A DNA stretch of 64,000 nt from Lathyrus oleraceus (GCF_024323335.1 NC_066585.1:80637359-80701358), one strand, 5' to 3'; positions 1 through 11,914 are shown, counted from the first letter of the stretch. Notes: generated from the sequence alone by a model not told the origin. Translations and numbers: made by a program.

Positions 1-691
1 TGCCCGAACAACAAAATTGCAATTCACCCGAGACAGTGCAAAATTGGTTTGGTTGCATGAAAATGTGCCTGGAGTTCTTTACCAAGTTTTCTGCATCATC
101 TGAAGATACAAAGAGTTTTATATTGCAGAGTCTTACAAGCATCGATTGCTTGTTTGATTTATTTTGGATAGAAGGTTTGAGAGATGATGTGCTTGGGCAC
201 ATACTTGATCTCATGAAGATTATGCCATCCTCGGAGGAAGATAAAAAAGCAAAGTTACAGTTATGCTCTAAGTATTTGGAAATGTTTACGCAAATAAAAG
301 AACGGGAGAAATTTTTTGTTGATCTGTCTATTGATATGTTGGCTGGAATGAGATATATTGCTTCTGGCAAATCAAGCATACTATCAGGCACTGTTTCGTG
401 ATGGGGAATGCTTTTTGCATGTGGTATCATTACTTAACAGCGATCTAGACAAGGAAAATGGGGAGAGATTAGTTTTAAATTTACTCCAAACACTTATTCG
501 TCTGCTTGCAAATAATGATACCTCAAAGGCCGCATTTAGAGCTCTAGCTGGAAAGGGGTACCAGACTCTGCAAAGCCTACTGTTGGATTTTTGCCAGTGG
601 CATTCAAGTGAAAGCCTTTTAGATGCTTTGCTTGATATGCTTGTTGATGGTAAATTTGATATCAAGATCAGTCCTATAATTAAGAACGAGA
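1..691 (+). pseudogene. SPI: SPIRRIG-like BEACH protein fragment, frameshifted
   Basis: The frame open from base 3 to about 350 reads a helical-repeat segment (for example DDVLGHILDLMKIMPSSEED and YLEMFTQIKEREKFFVDL). After a shift near 350-358 the same protein continues in another frame (NQAYYQALFRDGECFLHVV, then LLDFCQWHSSESLLDALLDM) to about 690. I recognise this as the N-terminal alpha-solenoid part of plant SPIRRIG/BCHC proteins, very large (over 3,000 residues) BEACH-domain proteins involved in membrane trafficking and mRNP handling. Only about 230 residues are present, with no BEACH or WD40 part. The left edge is cut by the window. The frameshift near the sequence encoding LAGMR and the abrupt switch to HSP70 sequence at about 692 mark it as a captured, non-functional piece. 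The family is recognised from memory, not by a search. Confidence 0.8.
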
Positions 692-848
692 ACTCGTGAT
701 AACAATTTGTTGGGCAAGTTTGAGTTGTCTGGTATTCCACCTGCTCCAAGGGGTGTTCCTCAGATCACTGTCTGCTTTGACATTGATGCCAATGGTATTT
801 TGAATGTCTCTGCTGAAGACAAAACTACAGGACAGAAGAACAAGATTA
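692..848 (+). pseudogene. HSP70: Cytosolic HSP70 fragment (substrate-binding domain)
   Basis: About 52 codons read [40 protein letters not shown] and [12 protein letters not shown]. This is the highly conserved start of the HSP70 substrate-binding beta-sandwich. An intact HSP70 is about 650 residues with an ATPase domain first; neither the ATPase domain nor the lid is here. The fragment begins at the SPI-like junction (around 692, overlapping the SPI frame's last codons) and ends after KNKI, where the usual TITNDKGR continuation is missing and PPR-like sequence follows in the same frame. It is a captured exon piece with no independent function. Confidence 0.85.
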
Positions 849-990
849 ACAACAAAGAAAGGAGTATTATTTTGAAGCAGCAGTTAAAGTGGGATAGAGC
901 TTTGGAGATTTTCAACTGGTTTATCGATAACTCTCATGAGTTGAATGTCATATTCATTACAAATCAATAAACTTGTCATCATCATACATG
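849..990 (+). pseudogene. PPR protein fragment fused in frame to HSP70 piece
   Basis: Directly after the HSP70 part, the same frame reads [24 protein letters not shown], then SHELNVI. This matches the region just before the first repeats of plant P-class pentatricopeptide proteins, which bind organelle RNA. The expected continuation, HYN, is put out of frame by a small indel near 945-955, where ATT CAT TAC is visible in the neighbouring frame. The open frame ends at the stop at 968-970. About 40 residues of a protein usually 500-1,000 long remain. The subfamily cannot be fixed. Confidence 0.65.
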
Positions 991-1128
991 TAAAACATGA
1001 AACAAGCATAGAGCATAGAAGGTTTGGGATTCTATATGAAGAATTATAGATAAAAGGAATTAAAAATGGAAGTTGTTAATTAACATAGATTTCTTCATAA
1101 TTCAATCGCAAATTTACACAAAGTTTCA
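991..1128 (+). other. AT-rich spacer resembling a 5' leader
   Basis: No coding signal. The stretch is AT-rich and leads into the ATG at 1129 with an A-rich leader ending in AAAGTTTCAATGG. It could be promoter or 5' UTR carried along with the next fragment. This is inference only. Confidence 0.25.
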
Positions 1129-1290
1129 ATGGATTTGAAGTTGCAATTGAAATCACCACTATCAAAGAGTTTCTTACTACGTTCTTCTCCAACCCATTTC
1201 ACCTACAGCTCCAATTCAATCCACTTCACCAAAAGTTTGCTTCTTTCTCCACAATCTTGGCTACTTCTGCTGCATCAGCGGCGAAACCAA
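1129..1290 (+). pseudogene. Transit-peptide-like N-terminus of an unidentified protein
   Basis: The reading frame from the ATG at 1129 begins MDLKLQLKSPLSKSFLLRSS and continues serine/threonine-rich with almost no acidic residues, as in a chloroplast transit peptide. Near 1250 a frame change would give ILATSAASAAKPIAYGFKTL, again plastid-like. The parent gene was not recognised. The frame stays open to the stop at 1369-1371, but its sequence after about 1260 no longer looks coherent. It is probably another captured first exon, part of the same mosaic as its neighbours. Confidence 0.35.
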
Positions 1291-1530
1291 TCGCTTATGG
1301 TTTCAAAACTTTGTTGTAAACTAGGCAATTCTGTTGCAACCTTTAGGCTTACATTGACAGCATTCTTTTGACCGGCAAGAAATGCATCCAAGTCCTTGAC
1401 TGGTACATCAAAAAAATAGCACCCTGTCCATCTGCAGTTAGAGTAAGACCTCGCACCCCGTCAACCTTATCCTCGGCCTTGGCAAGAGCTTTTGCAATCA
1501 TTAAATCTGAACCGTGTCACGAGGGTAGTC
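1291..1530 (-). pseudogene. Antisense coding fragment of unidentified protein
   Basis: On the minus strand about 75 codons read as protein-like sequence with one frame change: MIAKALAKAEDKVDGVRGLT, LTADGQGAIFLMYQ, then VKDLDAFLAGQKNAVNVSLK and VATELPSLQQSFETISDW. The regular hydrophobic spacing and absence of stops over this length suggest a true former coding region, opposite in orientation to the fragments on either side. I do not recognise the family. The overlap with the plus-strand plastid-like reading at 1250-1320 means one of the two readings there is fortuitous. Confidence 0.35.
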
Positions 1531-1578
1531 AAGAAAGATCAAAACAGTAAAGAGTACTGCTACAACTCAGTTGAGTAA

Positions 1579-2331
<753 letters not shown>

Positions 2332-3824
2332 CAACTGGATTAGGCTTGCAGAAATGGCACAATCTGCAACATGACATGTAACAGTAACAGCTCATGCGTG
2401 TCCATAATAAGGTCATACATTAAGCATGCCATTGCAGCAAGGTAAGTGTTAGCAGCACATCAACAACAGCCAGATGCAATACTCATGTTGATGCTGCATA
2501 TAACATGTAAACATTCCCAGCCAGCCTGAAACGGCATTCATCTGCAAAATGCATTTCAACCTAAAACGAAATTGACAGAAAATCAGATGAGATTTACTTG
2601 CAATAGCTCAATGGAGTTCCACCTGCATCATGTTTTAACAGACCCATATAAACCATCATTCAACATATAAACCATCATTTCATTAGAATTCAATTTCAAC
2701 CACAAATGACTTCCAAACTCATATCAGCCAATCTAAAACCACTTTCAGCAAGGGCTTTCCATGAATTCTACACCATGAACCATTAACATGCACAGGTGAA
2801 ACACAAAATCAGTCCAAATACTTCACCTGCACATTAACACCAAACTGAAATCCATCGCAAAATCAACCAAGCATCCAGGTTCAGCAGTCCCCATTTCACT
2901 AACAAAATCCAGCTCAGTCAAGCCTACTGCAATTGACCTATGACCAAAGCCAAAACCAGGAGTCTGCAATGGTCCTGCTTGACCTGTACCACTAAACACC
3001 ACCTAAGCCTACTGCCACCCGAGTCATGCTAGCAAAACCACTAGCCATGATAGTGGAAACAAGTTCTGATCCACAAGCCATTAATATATAATTTAACCTA
3101 AGTTCCTTAAGCCAACCAACCATACAACATCAAAAAAACTAACCTCATAGCATCCAAATCATCCTTTGCAAGTTCTTGCTGCTACACTACCATAGCAGGT
3201 CCACTTCTGCAGAAAATCCAATCCATGAGATGCACATGCCAAAAGAAATAACTTGCAATCAACACCAACATTGCTGAGTTGCAAAACCACTCGAGCAAAG
3301 GTAAATCAATGCAAGACTTGCACCAACATGTTGCAATGACAGACCTGTATCAAAACTACACCTTGTTCAAAAAGAATCAAAGCAACAAAGCATGTTTACC
3401 TGCCTTCAAGCCACGACAGACCATATTAAATTGTTGGCAAAGCTACCAGCATTGGGCTTTCAAGCTATGTGCATACTAGATCTTGAGAATACCTAACTGT
3501 GTTACACCAACAAAACCAGATTACAAGACACAACTATCATGGCCATTGACAACTACAGCTTATCCCCCAACTGGATTCATGGCTGCTACAACCAAGTCAC
3601 AATAAGGAAGACATACCTCAAGGTCTGCAACAAGCCCAAATGGAGTTGCCAAACACATTGAGTTTACTTGAATCATGAAGCAGAAGACATTCCAATGGAT
3701 CAGTTACAGTTCGTATCCCCTAAATTTGAATAATAACAGGTGCATTAGAATCATTAAAGAGTTTGGTTTGTTCAATAATAACTAGAAGTACAATGCATAT
3801 CTCTTCCAATAATAAGAAGCATAC
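2332..3824. other. No coding signal; A/C-rich non-coding sequence
   Basis: Both strands are full of stops, and short open frames have no recognisable composition. The plus strand is rich in A and C with many CAA/CCA/CATG words. It may be intron sequence of the minus-strand kinase fragment that follows, or unclassified repeat. I see no terminal repeats or RNA gene. Confidence 0.4.
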
Positions 3825-3937
3825 AGCAAGAATAGCATCAACAGTTGGACTAGCAAAGACATCGCCACATATGGCTGCAGTCAGCATTCCTTGCCCCACA
3901 AATCCAGCGTGAGCAGGCTCATGGCCACTTCCACCTC
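3825..3937 (-). pseudogene. Single exon of DHAK/DHBK-type (dihydroxyacetone) kinase
   Basis: Minus-strand exon of 113 bp reading [18 protein letters not shown] then [20 protein letters not shown]. This is the diagnostic DhaK-domain segment containing the histidine region of ATP-dependent dihydroxyacetone kinase/FMN cyclase (plant putative 3,4-dihydroxy-2-butanone kinase). A clean acceptor (CTGCAG) stands just before it and a GTATGC donor follows. The usual residue after ILA begins with a split G codon, so one base may have been lost at the donor. No other DhaK or DhaL exon was found in the window, so it is an isolated fragment that kept intron flanks and therefore came from genomic DNA, not cDNA. 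Confidence 0.8.
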
Positions 3938-4486
3938 CTGCAGCATGAAATGCAAATTGTAACATCATGACAAAACCACAAAAAGCATCAAAGTAGTCCT
4001 GCAGTAATACAACAACACACCAAAATCAAGTCCAATTGACTGATCAGAAATTAACAGCAATACAAGATCATTGCTCCTGCCTCTAATTTAGTTGGCACAA
4101 GAAATAACAGGTTTTGGAATGGGACAAGGTGAAAACCAAATCTCCTCATGTCTTCGTCGTTTTTACTGCAGTAAAAAAAAACACAAAAGCAATTGCAAGT
4201 CAGTTGAAAATTCAAGAGTTCCCAATTTGGCATCCAGACAAAAAACGAAGAGAAGGCATGAGTGCAGTTTACCGGTTCTGATTTAGCATCAAGTAAGGCC
4301 AATCCTGACTGAGCACATCAAAAGGGATTTGGCAGAGACCTCTTTTGATCTCAAAACCCTAAAATGCGTGGAAGATAAATAGAGAGAAAGAGGAATCAGA
4401 GAGGATCGGCCGAAAAACCCTAAAAAAAAAAGTATTTTGGAGACGGCGAGGAGGACACAAAAACCTAACGAAAGAAAGAGGAGAGA
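3938..4486. other. Intron-like or leader-like stretch between exon fragments
   Basis: On the minus strand this carries CT-rich and T-rich runs, a GAAGACATG stretch and several AG/GT dinucleotides, but no convincing exon. It could be the remains of an intron joining the putative first exon at 4487-4549 to the kinase exon at 3937. No function can be assigned. Confidence 0.3.
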
Positions 4487-4549
4487 TTTACCTTGACGCC
4501 GTTTGGACCAAGCTGATACTGAAGTTAGAGCCAGCAAACGAGTAGGCAT
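4487..4549 (-). pseudogene. Putative first exon, unidentified gene
   Basis: The minus strand reads MPTRLLALTSVSAWSKRRQG followed by a plausible donor (CAAGGTAAATC). A UTR-like leader precedes it (about 4550-4620, containing CGGCGGATGTTGG) and AAACCCTA words typical of plant 5' leaders lie downstream. The peptide is basic with no acidic residue and could be the start of an organelle-targeting sequence. There is no family match. It may be the 5' end of the same captured gene as the kinase exon, but plant kinases of that family normally start differently, so this is weak. Confidence 0.3.
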
Positions 4550-4619
4550 CCAAATTCGAAACGACGGGAGAGGGAGCCTTTTGAAGAAGAACGTTCCAAC
4601 ATCCGCCGGTTGATCTCTT

Positions 4620-5299
4620 CGTGAAAGAGGTAAGCATAGGTTCTATTCCGGCTTTGGTTTTACCTTCTTGTGAATTTTTACTTCATCATCGCCCTCACTA
4701 TGTATGTTGTTGGACTTGTTTTACTCGTGTTTTTTTGTCTCACGTTCAAATCTCTTCCCTGACTCTCCTTGGGACCATCCGTTTCTACTTGAGGGAAGGA
4801 GGCGATTTCTGGTTTTTAAAACGTTACTGTTAATTAACCTTAAATGTAATTGAAAACCCATTGTTGGAAAATGCATCGCATGTTTAAAGTGGTTGAAAGC
4901 CTTTCATTTCACCTGCCCTCCATTGATTGCACCGACCACTAACAGTAAGGGTCTTCATTGATTTTGTTCCGTCACCCAACAGCCATGCGGCTAGAGTGAC
5001 TGTTGGGCTTCTCCCATTCATTCGGAGTGGGCCTCCTTCGACCAAACCCAAGTGTTCGGTCCATGTTGGCTTTTTGTTATTTGCTTATTATTCTTTTTTT
5101 TTATATATATTATTTCGTTGTTTATATATTTGGGCCACTGCAAGTCTAACAGTAAGCTAGTCATGGCCTGATGGAGATGAAGGTAGCTCACCTCCCCTTT
5201 AGTCCTGGGTTCAATACCTAGGTGTGTTATGTTGGTTCTTCAACATTTTGATTTTTCCATAATTTCTTTAATTCTCATATTTAGTTATCTAGTCTTACC
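4620..5299. other. Non-coding; one tRNA/SINE-like promoter box pair
   Basis: No coding signal. At about 5164-5175 (TGGCCTGATGG) and 5206-5217 (GGGTTCAATACC) there are weak matches to RNA polymerase III A and B boxes about 40 bp apart, followed by T-rich sequence. This could be a degenerate SINE or tRNA relic; no tRNA fold is apparent. The rest is AT-rich sequence of unknown origin. Confidence 0.25.
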
Positions 5300-7505
5300 A
5301 TTTAACCAACATGTTTATATCATTTATTCATTTTTATTATTTTATTTTTAACATGACTTATGTGATTATTCATTTTTTTTGGGATTATTATACTTTGTGT
5401 TTGTTCATTCGTTTGTACAAATTATTTGCCTATATGTGTGAGTTATGTCACAATCATGATGAATCATCTCAATCTCATTGATAAAAAAAAACTCATTCAA
5501 AACCATTTTTTTCAAACTATAAAAATCATACTTTCTCGATTTAATATCGAGCCCATTTTTATACCCTTGTAAGTCGATTGCTTTTTAAGCATCGCCATCA
5601 ACCTCACATAGCTTACTCTTGGGCTTTCTTACAATGAGCCGGTTCCTTTTGCACTTACACTCATACATGGTTTAATGCTTTATTATTTCATTCTTTGATT
5701 ATTTGATTCGATTATATACTTGTTTATATCTTACTTGTTTGATTAATTGTGGCCTACTTGTATGGTGTATGAGGCAGGTACTATTATTGTTTGTTTGCCA
5801 TGAACAACCCCCCATTCATAACAAATGTACCCCTCTCCCATGAAATGTATAATATTTATTCTTTCATTCTTTATTCACCTGTTAATACAAGAATCAAAAT
5901 GAACATTCGATAACTATTTCAAAACAAGACTAAAACCTTGATCCAACGTCGAGTAATCATTTTTCAAAACCTAACAGAACCAGCACGTATTCATCCACCC
6001 TTTTGTAAGTCGATTGCTTTATGCATCGCCATCAACCTTGTAAGTCGATTGCTTCATGCATCGCCATCCACCTTTACCCCATTCCTCTCCTTGCTCCATT
6101 CGTCGATTCTCAATCCGATTAGGTAGCACCCATTAGATATCCTTTTGTATGATAACATTAGGTAGATATTCCCATTTGTAAATCCTAAACACTTAAGTAC
6201 ATATTGCATGACAACTCTAGGGCAGAGCTTCCCCATTTCTTTTAGACCTTCCGAGCGTCTCCGATCTTGTGGCATGTAGTCTGTCCTATTGCAAAGAGGT
6301 AACTGCCTAAGACTCGATTCAGCGAGCTGCGACACCTACTGCTAGGACGTGAACACATTGCCCACTCTCCTTTGACACAACTGGTGTCTTCCTTTGTAAG
6401 TCCATATTCAGATGGCAACCCCCCCAGGGGAACTACATCGCCCTGATCCTTGTTCCAGACGAGGTACGTAGGCAGGTGGTCGTGCGAGACCACTCCGGGC
6501 ACTTTTTTTCCTTTTTTGTGTGTGTTTGTTTGACAATTGCTAGGCTCGAGTTCCCGACTCCTTGGAAATTTGTTGTTTGTTGTTCTTGTTGTGTGCTTGG
6601 AAGCTGATGTAAGTCCATCGAGTGGCATTCGGGTTCCAGTATGGGTTTGTTGGGTTCGGATGCTGATGTAAGTCCAGTGATTGGCAGTCGGGCTCCACGT
6701 TTGCCCTTTTGTGTGTGTTTTGGTTCGGATGCTGATGTAAGTCCAGTGATTGGCAGTCGGGCTCCATGTTTGCCACCTTTTTGTGTGTAGGTGCCATGTT
6801 CAGATGGCAATCCCTATGTAGCCGAACTACGGCAACTCTGATTCTCATGTTCAGATGAGATACGTAGGCACAAGATGCGATGTCTTGCCGAGTTTGACTA
6901 ATAACTAACAACTAATCCTTGTTTTCTTTCGCCCTCGTTGCGATCCTTTCTCTCGCCCTCGTTGCGATCGAGACCTTCCCTTTCTCTTGCCCTAGTTGCA
7001 ATCGAGACCCTTGTTCCCGTAGTTAGTTTGAACTACGTTTTGCTCTGATTCTCATTCCCGATGAGATACGTAGGCATAAGACGCGATGTCTTAGAGAGCA
7101 CACTTATCCTTAACCCATAGGTACCCGAGCTACGAAGACTCTGATTCTCATATTCAGATGAGATACGTATGCAGTGGATGCGACATCTGTGCGAGTCATT
7201 TTTCCCTTGACCCTTTTAGTAAATAGTACATTAGATAAACATACACCCTTTAGACAAGAACAACAAGAGTGGATCCCGTAGAGTACTACGGATGCGTAGG
7301 GGTGCTAATACCTTCCCTTCGCATAATCGACTCCCGAACCCAAGATTTGGTTGCGAGACCTTGTCTTTTCCTTTCTTTTCTCCAGGTTTACTTTGAGCGT
7401 TTCCTTTCCCTCCTTTGGGATAAATAACGCACGGTGACGACTCTTCTGTCATTTTCTTTCTCGCCGGTTGTTTTTTTCGCAGACCGTATTTTTCGGGTTG
7501 CGACA
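5300..7505 (+). mobile_element. Ogre-type LTR, 3' portion, plus orientation
   Basis: The right end GGGTTGCGACA at 7505 matches the Ogre LTR end at 47212 (GATGCGACA). Shared upstream landmarks are the GTAAGTCGATTGCTT units at 5568-6075, GGTAGCACCCATTAG near 6121, the units with GCTGATGTAAGTCC at 6602-6790, GAGATACGTAGGCA words and the AATAACGCACGGTGACG block near 7425. The 5' start (expected TGTAATACCCC as at 37942) is not visible, so the left boundary is approximate and the LTR is 5' truncated or diverged. No primer site follows 7505, so this is a 3' LTR or solo remnant, not a 5' LTR. Confidence 0.7.
6602..6790 (+). repeat. Tandem units with GCTGATGTAAGTCC inside LTR
   Basis: Three imperfect units sharing GCTGATGTAAGTCC, then ATTGGCAGTCGGGCTCCA (first unit GAGTGGCATTCGGGTTCCA). 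The same unit occurs at 46548-46740 in the young Ogre LTR and, inverted, at 23785-24010 in the solo LTR, so it is a conserved internal array of this LTR superfamily. Long reading frames through it are artefacts of the repeat. Confidence 0.8.
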
Positions 7506-10500
7506 CTTACTCTAATCTCCAACAGATGATCATAGGAATAACAAATGCCAACAACATGGTCTTACAATTGCATCCTCACATACAACAAACAAACAGAAGC
7601 AATGGACATAAGTAGCCAAATGACATGGTCTTACACTCTATCCCTTCCAAATCATAGGAACAAAGGCCAATTAATGGACTTACAGTTGTCCTCAATGGGT
7701 AAACCAAAGATGGATCACAAAGATATGAAATTATGGTCATGCAATAATGAACAATTAATGATGATGAGTGCACAATAGCAAACAAGCAAACATGTACAAA
7801 TGAACCAAGCAATCAATCAAACAAAGTCATTTATCACACACTATAACCAAGCAATTAGGCTCAAGCAAGGGTTAGACTGTAAAGTCAACTGGAATGGGGT
7901 AAGTGGTGCTCTTAACCTTGACATTGAGAGCCAAGGTGAAGCAGATGAAAGGATATGAGGGGTGTGCCTCATCACTCTTATCCCTGGTCAGGGAGAGTAT
8001 TGAATATCAGAAGGTGTGGGAGTTCAAAAAGTTGGAACTCTCTCCACAAGTTAATGACTCGATAGATCTTGGGCTTTTACTCACTATACATCAACACATG
8101 TGGTGTGAGCAAGGTGAGTGACACACAGAATAGTAGGAGATAGGCTACATATCTCTTCTATCTACCAATTGCCTCATATGAGGTCTTTTCCTGCTTGGGG
8201 ACAAAGTTAAACAATCACAAACATTGCCTCTTAAGGAGGACTTCAGACAGGTGCCTGGCCAAGTAACAGGCCAGGTCTTCCAGACTACATGGAGACAAGA
8301 GATTCTGCCTCAATGCTTAAGCAAAGCAAAGCAATAGCAAGTTCACAAAGGAACTATAGCAACTAATGTACCTAAAATCAATCAAATATAATCAGTACAC
8401 CAATCACAAAGTCAAAATAGACAAGATAAGAACCAACAGTCAACACAATCAATCACATGTGCAAAGCACACACTCATGTCAAATGACCTAGCATCCTACA
8501 AAACAAATCAAGTTAGTCCATAACAATCAAATAAACCAAACTCAATCAACTTGAATTAATCTCCTTAAAGCAATTGCTTCTTCAACCTGAAAATCAAACT
8601 CAAATGTGAGAAGTAAACCCTTAGGCCAAAGCCTAGGGTCCAAGATAGGGAAAAAATTTAAAACAGAACCTGAAAATTAACCAAAACCAAGATTAATCAA
8701 TTAAGAACAAAGTCTAATTGGTCTCATGTCAAAACTATGCACCAATTCCATTTTATAAGCAAATCATGTCAAACTAGGCAAGTTGAGAACTCAATGATGT
8801 AAGCAGAATGAACACAAGCAATTCAATACCAAAATGGCTCAATAAATTCTAAGAAAAATCATGCTTAATCAAAACACATTGAATGAGCAACACACTAAAA
8901 TTCATTGCATTTGGATATGTGGAAGCAAGTCAATTAAAATCAACAAGTCAAAGCATGTTCAAGCAAGCTCATACAAGGCACCAAATCATGCATCAACTTC
9001 AAATAATCATAAAACAGAGATGACATGAGATAAATGAATGAGACCAAAACCATGGAAAACTCCAGGATGTCTATAATACACATGCCAAATTTCAAATCCA
9101 TCCAATGATGCATGAGAATTTCACAAATCATATGAGATCATGACTCACAAAATGTTCACAATTGACCAAACAGGGGGAAAATTCTCAAACAAATAGAAAA
9201 TGCATTCAAAAATTCCAGGAAAAATCACAAGCAAACTTAACATCCATAAGTATCAACATGCAAAAATCCATAGCAATTGGCATAGCATAAGCATGGAAAA
9301 TAAAATCAAGAACATGAACAAGACATGGTGTGACATACATTGTCACACCTTCAAAGATCACATCATATCTCACAATCCAGAAACTCAAAAATCACAAACC
9401 ATATACCAAAATAACCAGGAATGAGTCTAGATCATGCATGTAAAATTTCAAGAATTTCCAATTAAGCATCAAGATTTCATGGTCAAAATAGCAGGCAAGG
9501 TGCAAGGAATGGTACATGAAAGTAAACCCTAGGCATTTCTAAAATCCAATCGTGCACAAATTTATTAAAAATCATCAAAAAATAAAGCACATAACAAGGA
9601 TCATGGTGAAAAAAATTGCATGTGAATTGGATCAATATTTTTTGAGTTATGATTTTTGAATATGGAAAAAAAATAAAAAATAAAAAAGCATGGAAAGGCA
9701 TGTGATACATGATATACACAAGTGGAAAAATAAGCAAGGCAATTTGTGAAAGTGCTCGATGCTGGATTCGAACACACAACCAATTCAAAATGGAGCGCGC
9801 TCAATGTAAAACGCCTCGTTTCATTTAAGACGTGGCGCAGTATTAGTGGTGCATGGGAGAAAAACAAAGGAACGCATGCAAAGCCAGGCCAAAGAAGATC
9901 AAAATGAAATTTGGACACGAAAACCTCAAGTTCATAGCACCTTCATCATGTTCATACTGGTCAAGATCCAATGTTCACAGAAATGCACGAAAATTATATG
10001 AATCGAACCGTCTTTCATCACACATCAATAACCTAATCATGATTTCATCCAATTCTAACTACATGAAGAGAATCGAATCAAATAAGTTTTACAATCAAAA
10101 ATTCAAATCATGATATCTTGCTCAAATCTTAATGGAATTGCACGATTCAAGCTGCAGCATGCTCTATGAACTAAGATCTATCAAAGCCATATCAAGATTT
10201 CAGGAATTGAAGAATTCGAATTCTTACCTCTTGAAGATGCAGATCTTGATTCTGCTTGTTTCAAGGCTTGGAAGATGCAAACAGATCTTCAATGATGCTT
10301 GGATGAAGGTATGGAATCAAGGCTTCAGCTCAAAACCACTTGAATTCGCAGGAATTTCCAACTGCCATGTGCAAGCTCAAAGTTCTACAACCACGATTCT
10401 TCAAGATTCTTCCAATGTTTGCTTCAACAGATGTTCAATTCTACCCACAAATGAAGATTAGTACAAGAACAAGCAAAAAGAATGGTGAATTTTGATGAAC

Positions 10501-11751
10501 AAAGTGAAAAAAGTTTGGAAGAATTTGAGAGAATTTGGAGATTTTCTGTTTTGGATCTGAGATTGTGATTGGTGATCTCGATTTTCTGTTATGATTAAGG
10601 TCTTATAGTACCTGTTAATCCAGTTGGTAAACATGATTAGCAATAAATGCAATGGATTAGTGAATTGCACATGTTATGCAAAAATGCCAAAATGCCCTTT
10701 TTCAAATATGACCAATGGAACAGTGCAAAACCAGTTGAAGCAAGTCCAAATTTCTGTTTTGAAGTGATTGGCATTGGTTTGGAGTGAAAATCATGTGTAT
10801 TTTTCAAAATGGCCTTTTTTTCCACCAAAATTTAAATTGGTTCACTTGAAAAATGGACTTTTTATGTGATGATTTTTGATGAAATGTAATGATGCATTAT
10901 GATAGCTCATGTCAAATGGGATTTTCTCAAAGAAACCTCACTCAATTTGGCCAAATGGTTCAAGAGTTATGCCTCCTTGAAGTTCAACTTTTCTTGAAAA
11001 TGATTTGATCATAACTTGCCAACCACACACGAGAAATGAGTGTTCTTGGACTTTTTGGAAAGGTAAGAGCAAGATCTTCAACTTTCATGTTGGACAAATT
11101 TTCATTTGAAGCTTTCTTGATGATGTAAAGTTGAGGAGAAGACCTTTCCATTTTTGGCAGTTGAAAATTACAGGTCCTTGCTATTTTGGGAAACTTTTTG
11201 TCTGACCTCCAATCCTTCAATGTTGATGTTTGACATGTTATATGAGGCTTGTATGGACATGAATAAGGTCTCTCAAACCATCTCCCACCATCAAATCACT
11301 GATTAAATGCACAGTTGACCACAGTTAACTTTGCTAGGGTTTTGGTTGACTGAGCCATGCTTTGATGAACTTCAAACCTCTACCACTTGAGATCTTGATA
11401 CCAAATGATACCACAACTCATATGACTCTCTTATGAGTGATCATGGTGCCCAAATTCTTCAAGAATGGCCATCATTTATGGCTCAATGGCTTGCCTGTGA
11501 CTGGCTTGACCTAGTTTCGCTTCATCTGCAAGTAACATGGTTAGATGACAATATTTTTGTACTTTTGGTTAGTAAACAAATGAAAAGCAATGATATACAC
11601 ATGCAAAACATGCTTGGTGATCAAGAACCACACTCACAAGGTAACCCACCCACTAGGAGGGAAGCAAAGGTGTACAATGATCCTTGAGGCAATGAATGAT
11701 ATGATATGATGCCATGAGGGATCTTAGGGCGAAAATTGGGGTCTTACACCA
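7506..11751 (-). mobile_element. Ogre-type LTR, minus orientation, low end lost
   Basis: The high-coordinate end GGGGTCTTACA (11741-11751) is, on the minus strand, an LTR start TGTAAGACCCCAATTTTCGC. Going down the minus strand it shares with the other Ogre LTRs the sequence around 8228-8285 (AGGAGGACTTCAGACAG, GGCCAAGTAACAGGCCAGG) and the block near 7900-7945 (AGGTGAAGCAGATGAAAGG). The expected LTR end (TGTCGCAT) is missing at the low end, where the plus-oriented LTR ending at 7505 abuts. It is about 4.2 kb. The minus-strand TATA-like CTATAAGA near 10603-10610 could be its promoter. Open frames inside are not coding. Confidence 0.7.
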
Positions 11752-11896
11752 TCATAGTATCGGAGAACCAAATGACAGATAACATAAATAATATAATAAG
11801 ATAAAGAGAACAAAAATGGAAGAAATCAAACAACATTTTTAACATTCATCGCAAATTGAACTAAATTAGGATTGACTCATCTCGAAGCATTTTTTC
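11752..11896 (-). mobile_element. Leader of a truncated Ogre-type element
   Basis: This short segment lies immediately downstream (minus strand) of the primer site at 11897-11914, so it is the start of an element's internal region. It is cut at 11752 by the start of the next minus-strand LTR. No coding sequence remains. Confidence 0.55.
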
Positions 11897-11914
11897 TCCC
11901 CAGCAGAGTCGTCC
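11897..11914 (-). other. Primer-binding site, tRNA-Arg type, minus strand
   Basis: On the minus strand the bases read GGACGACTCTGCTGGGGA, separated by 2 nt from the LTR end at 11917. The young Ogre has the near-identical TGGCGACTCTGCTGGGGA at 47215 with the same 2-nt spacer. Ogre elements are known to prime from tRNA-Arg. The first bases differ from the expected TGGCG, consistent with decay. Confidence 0.75.

Noticed and set aside
4380..4440. Telomere-like AAACCCTA words
   Set aside because: Only isolated copies occur; these are common in plant gene leaders and do not form an array.
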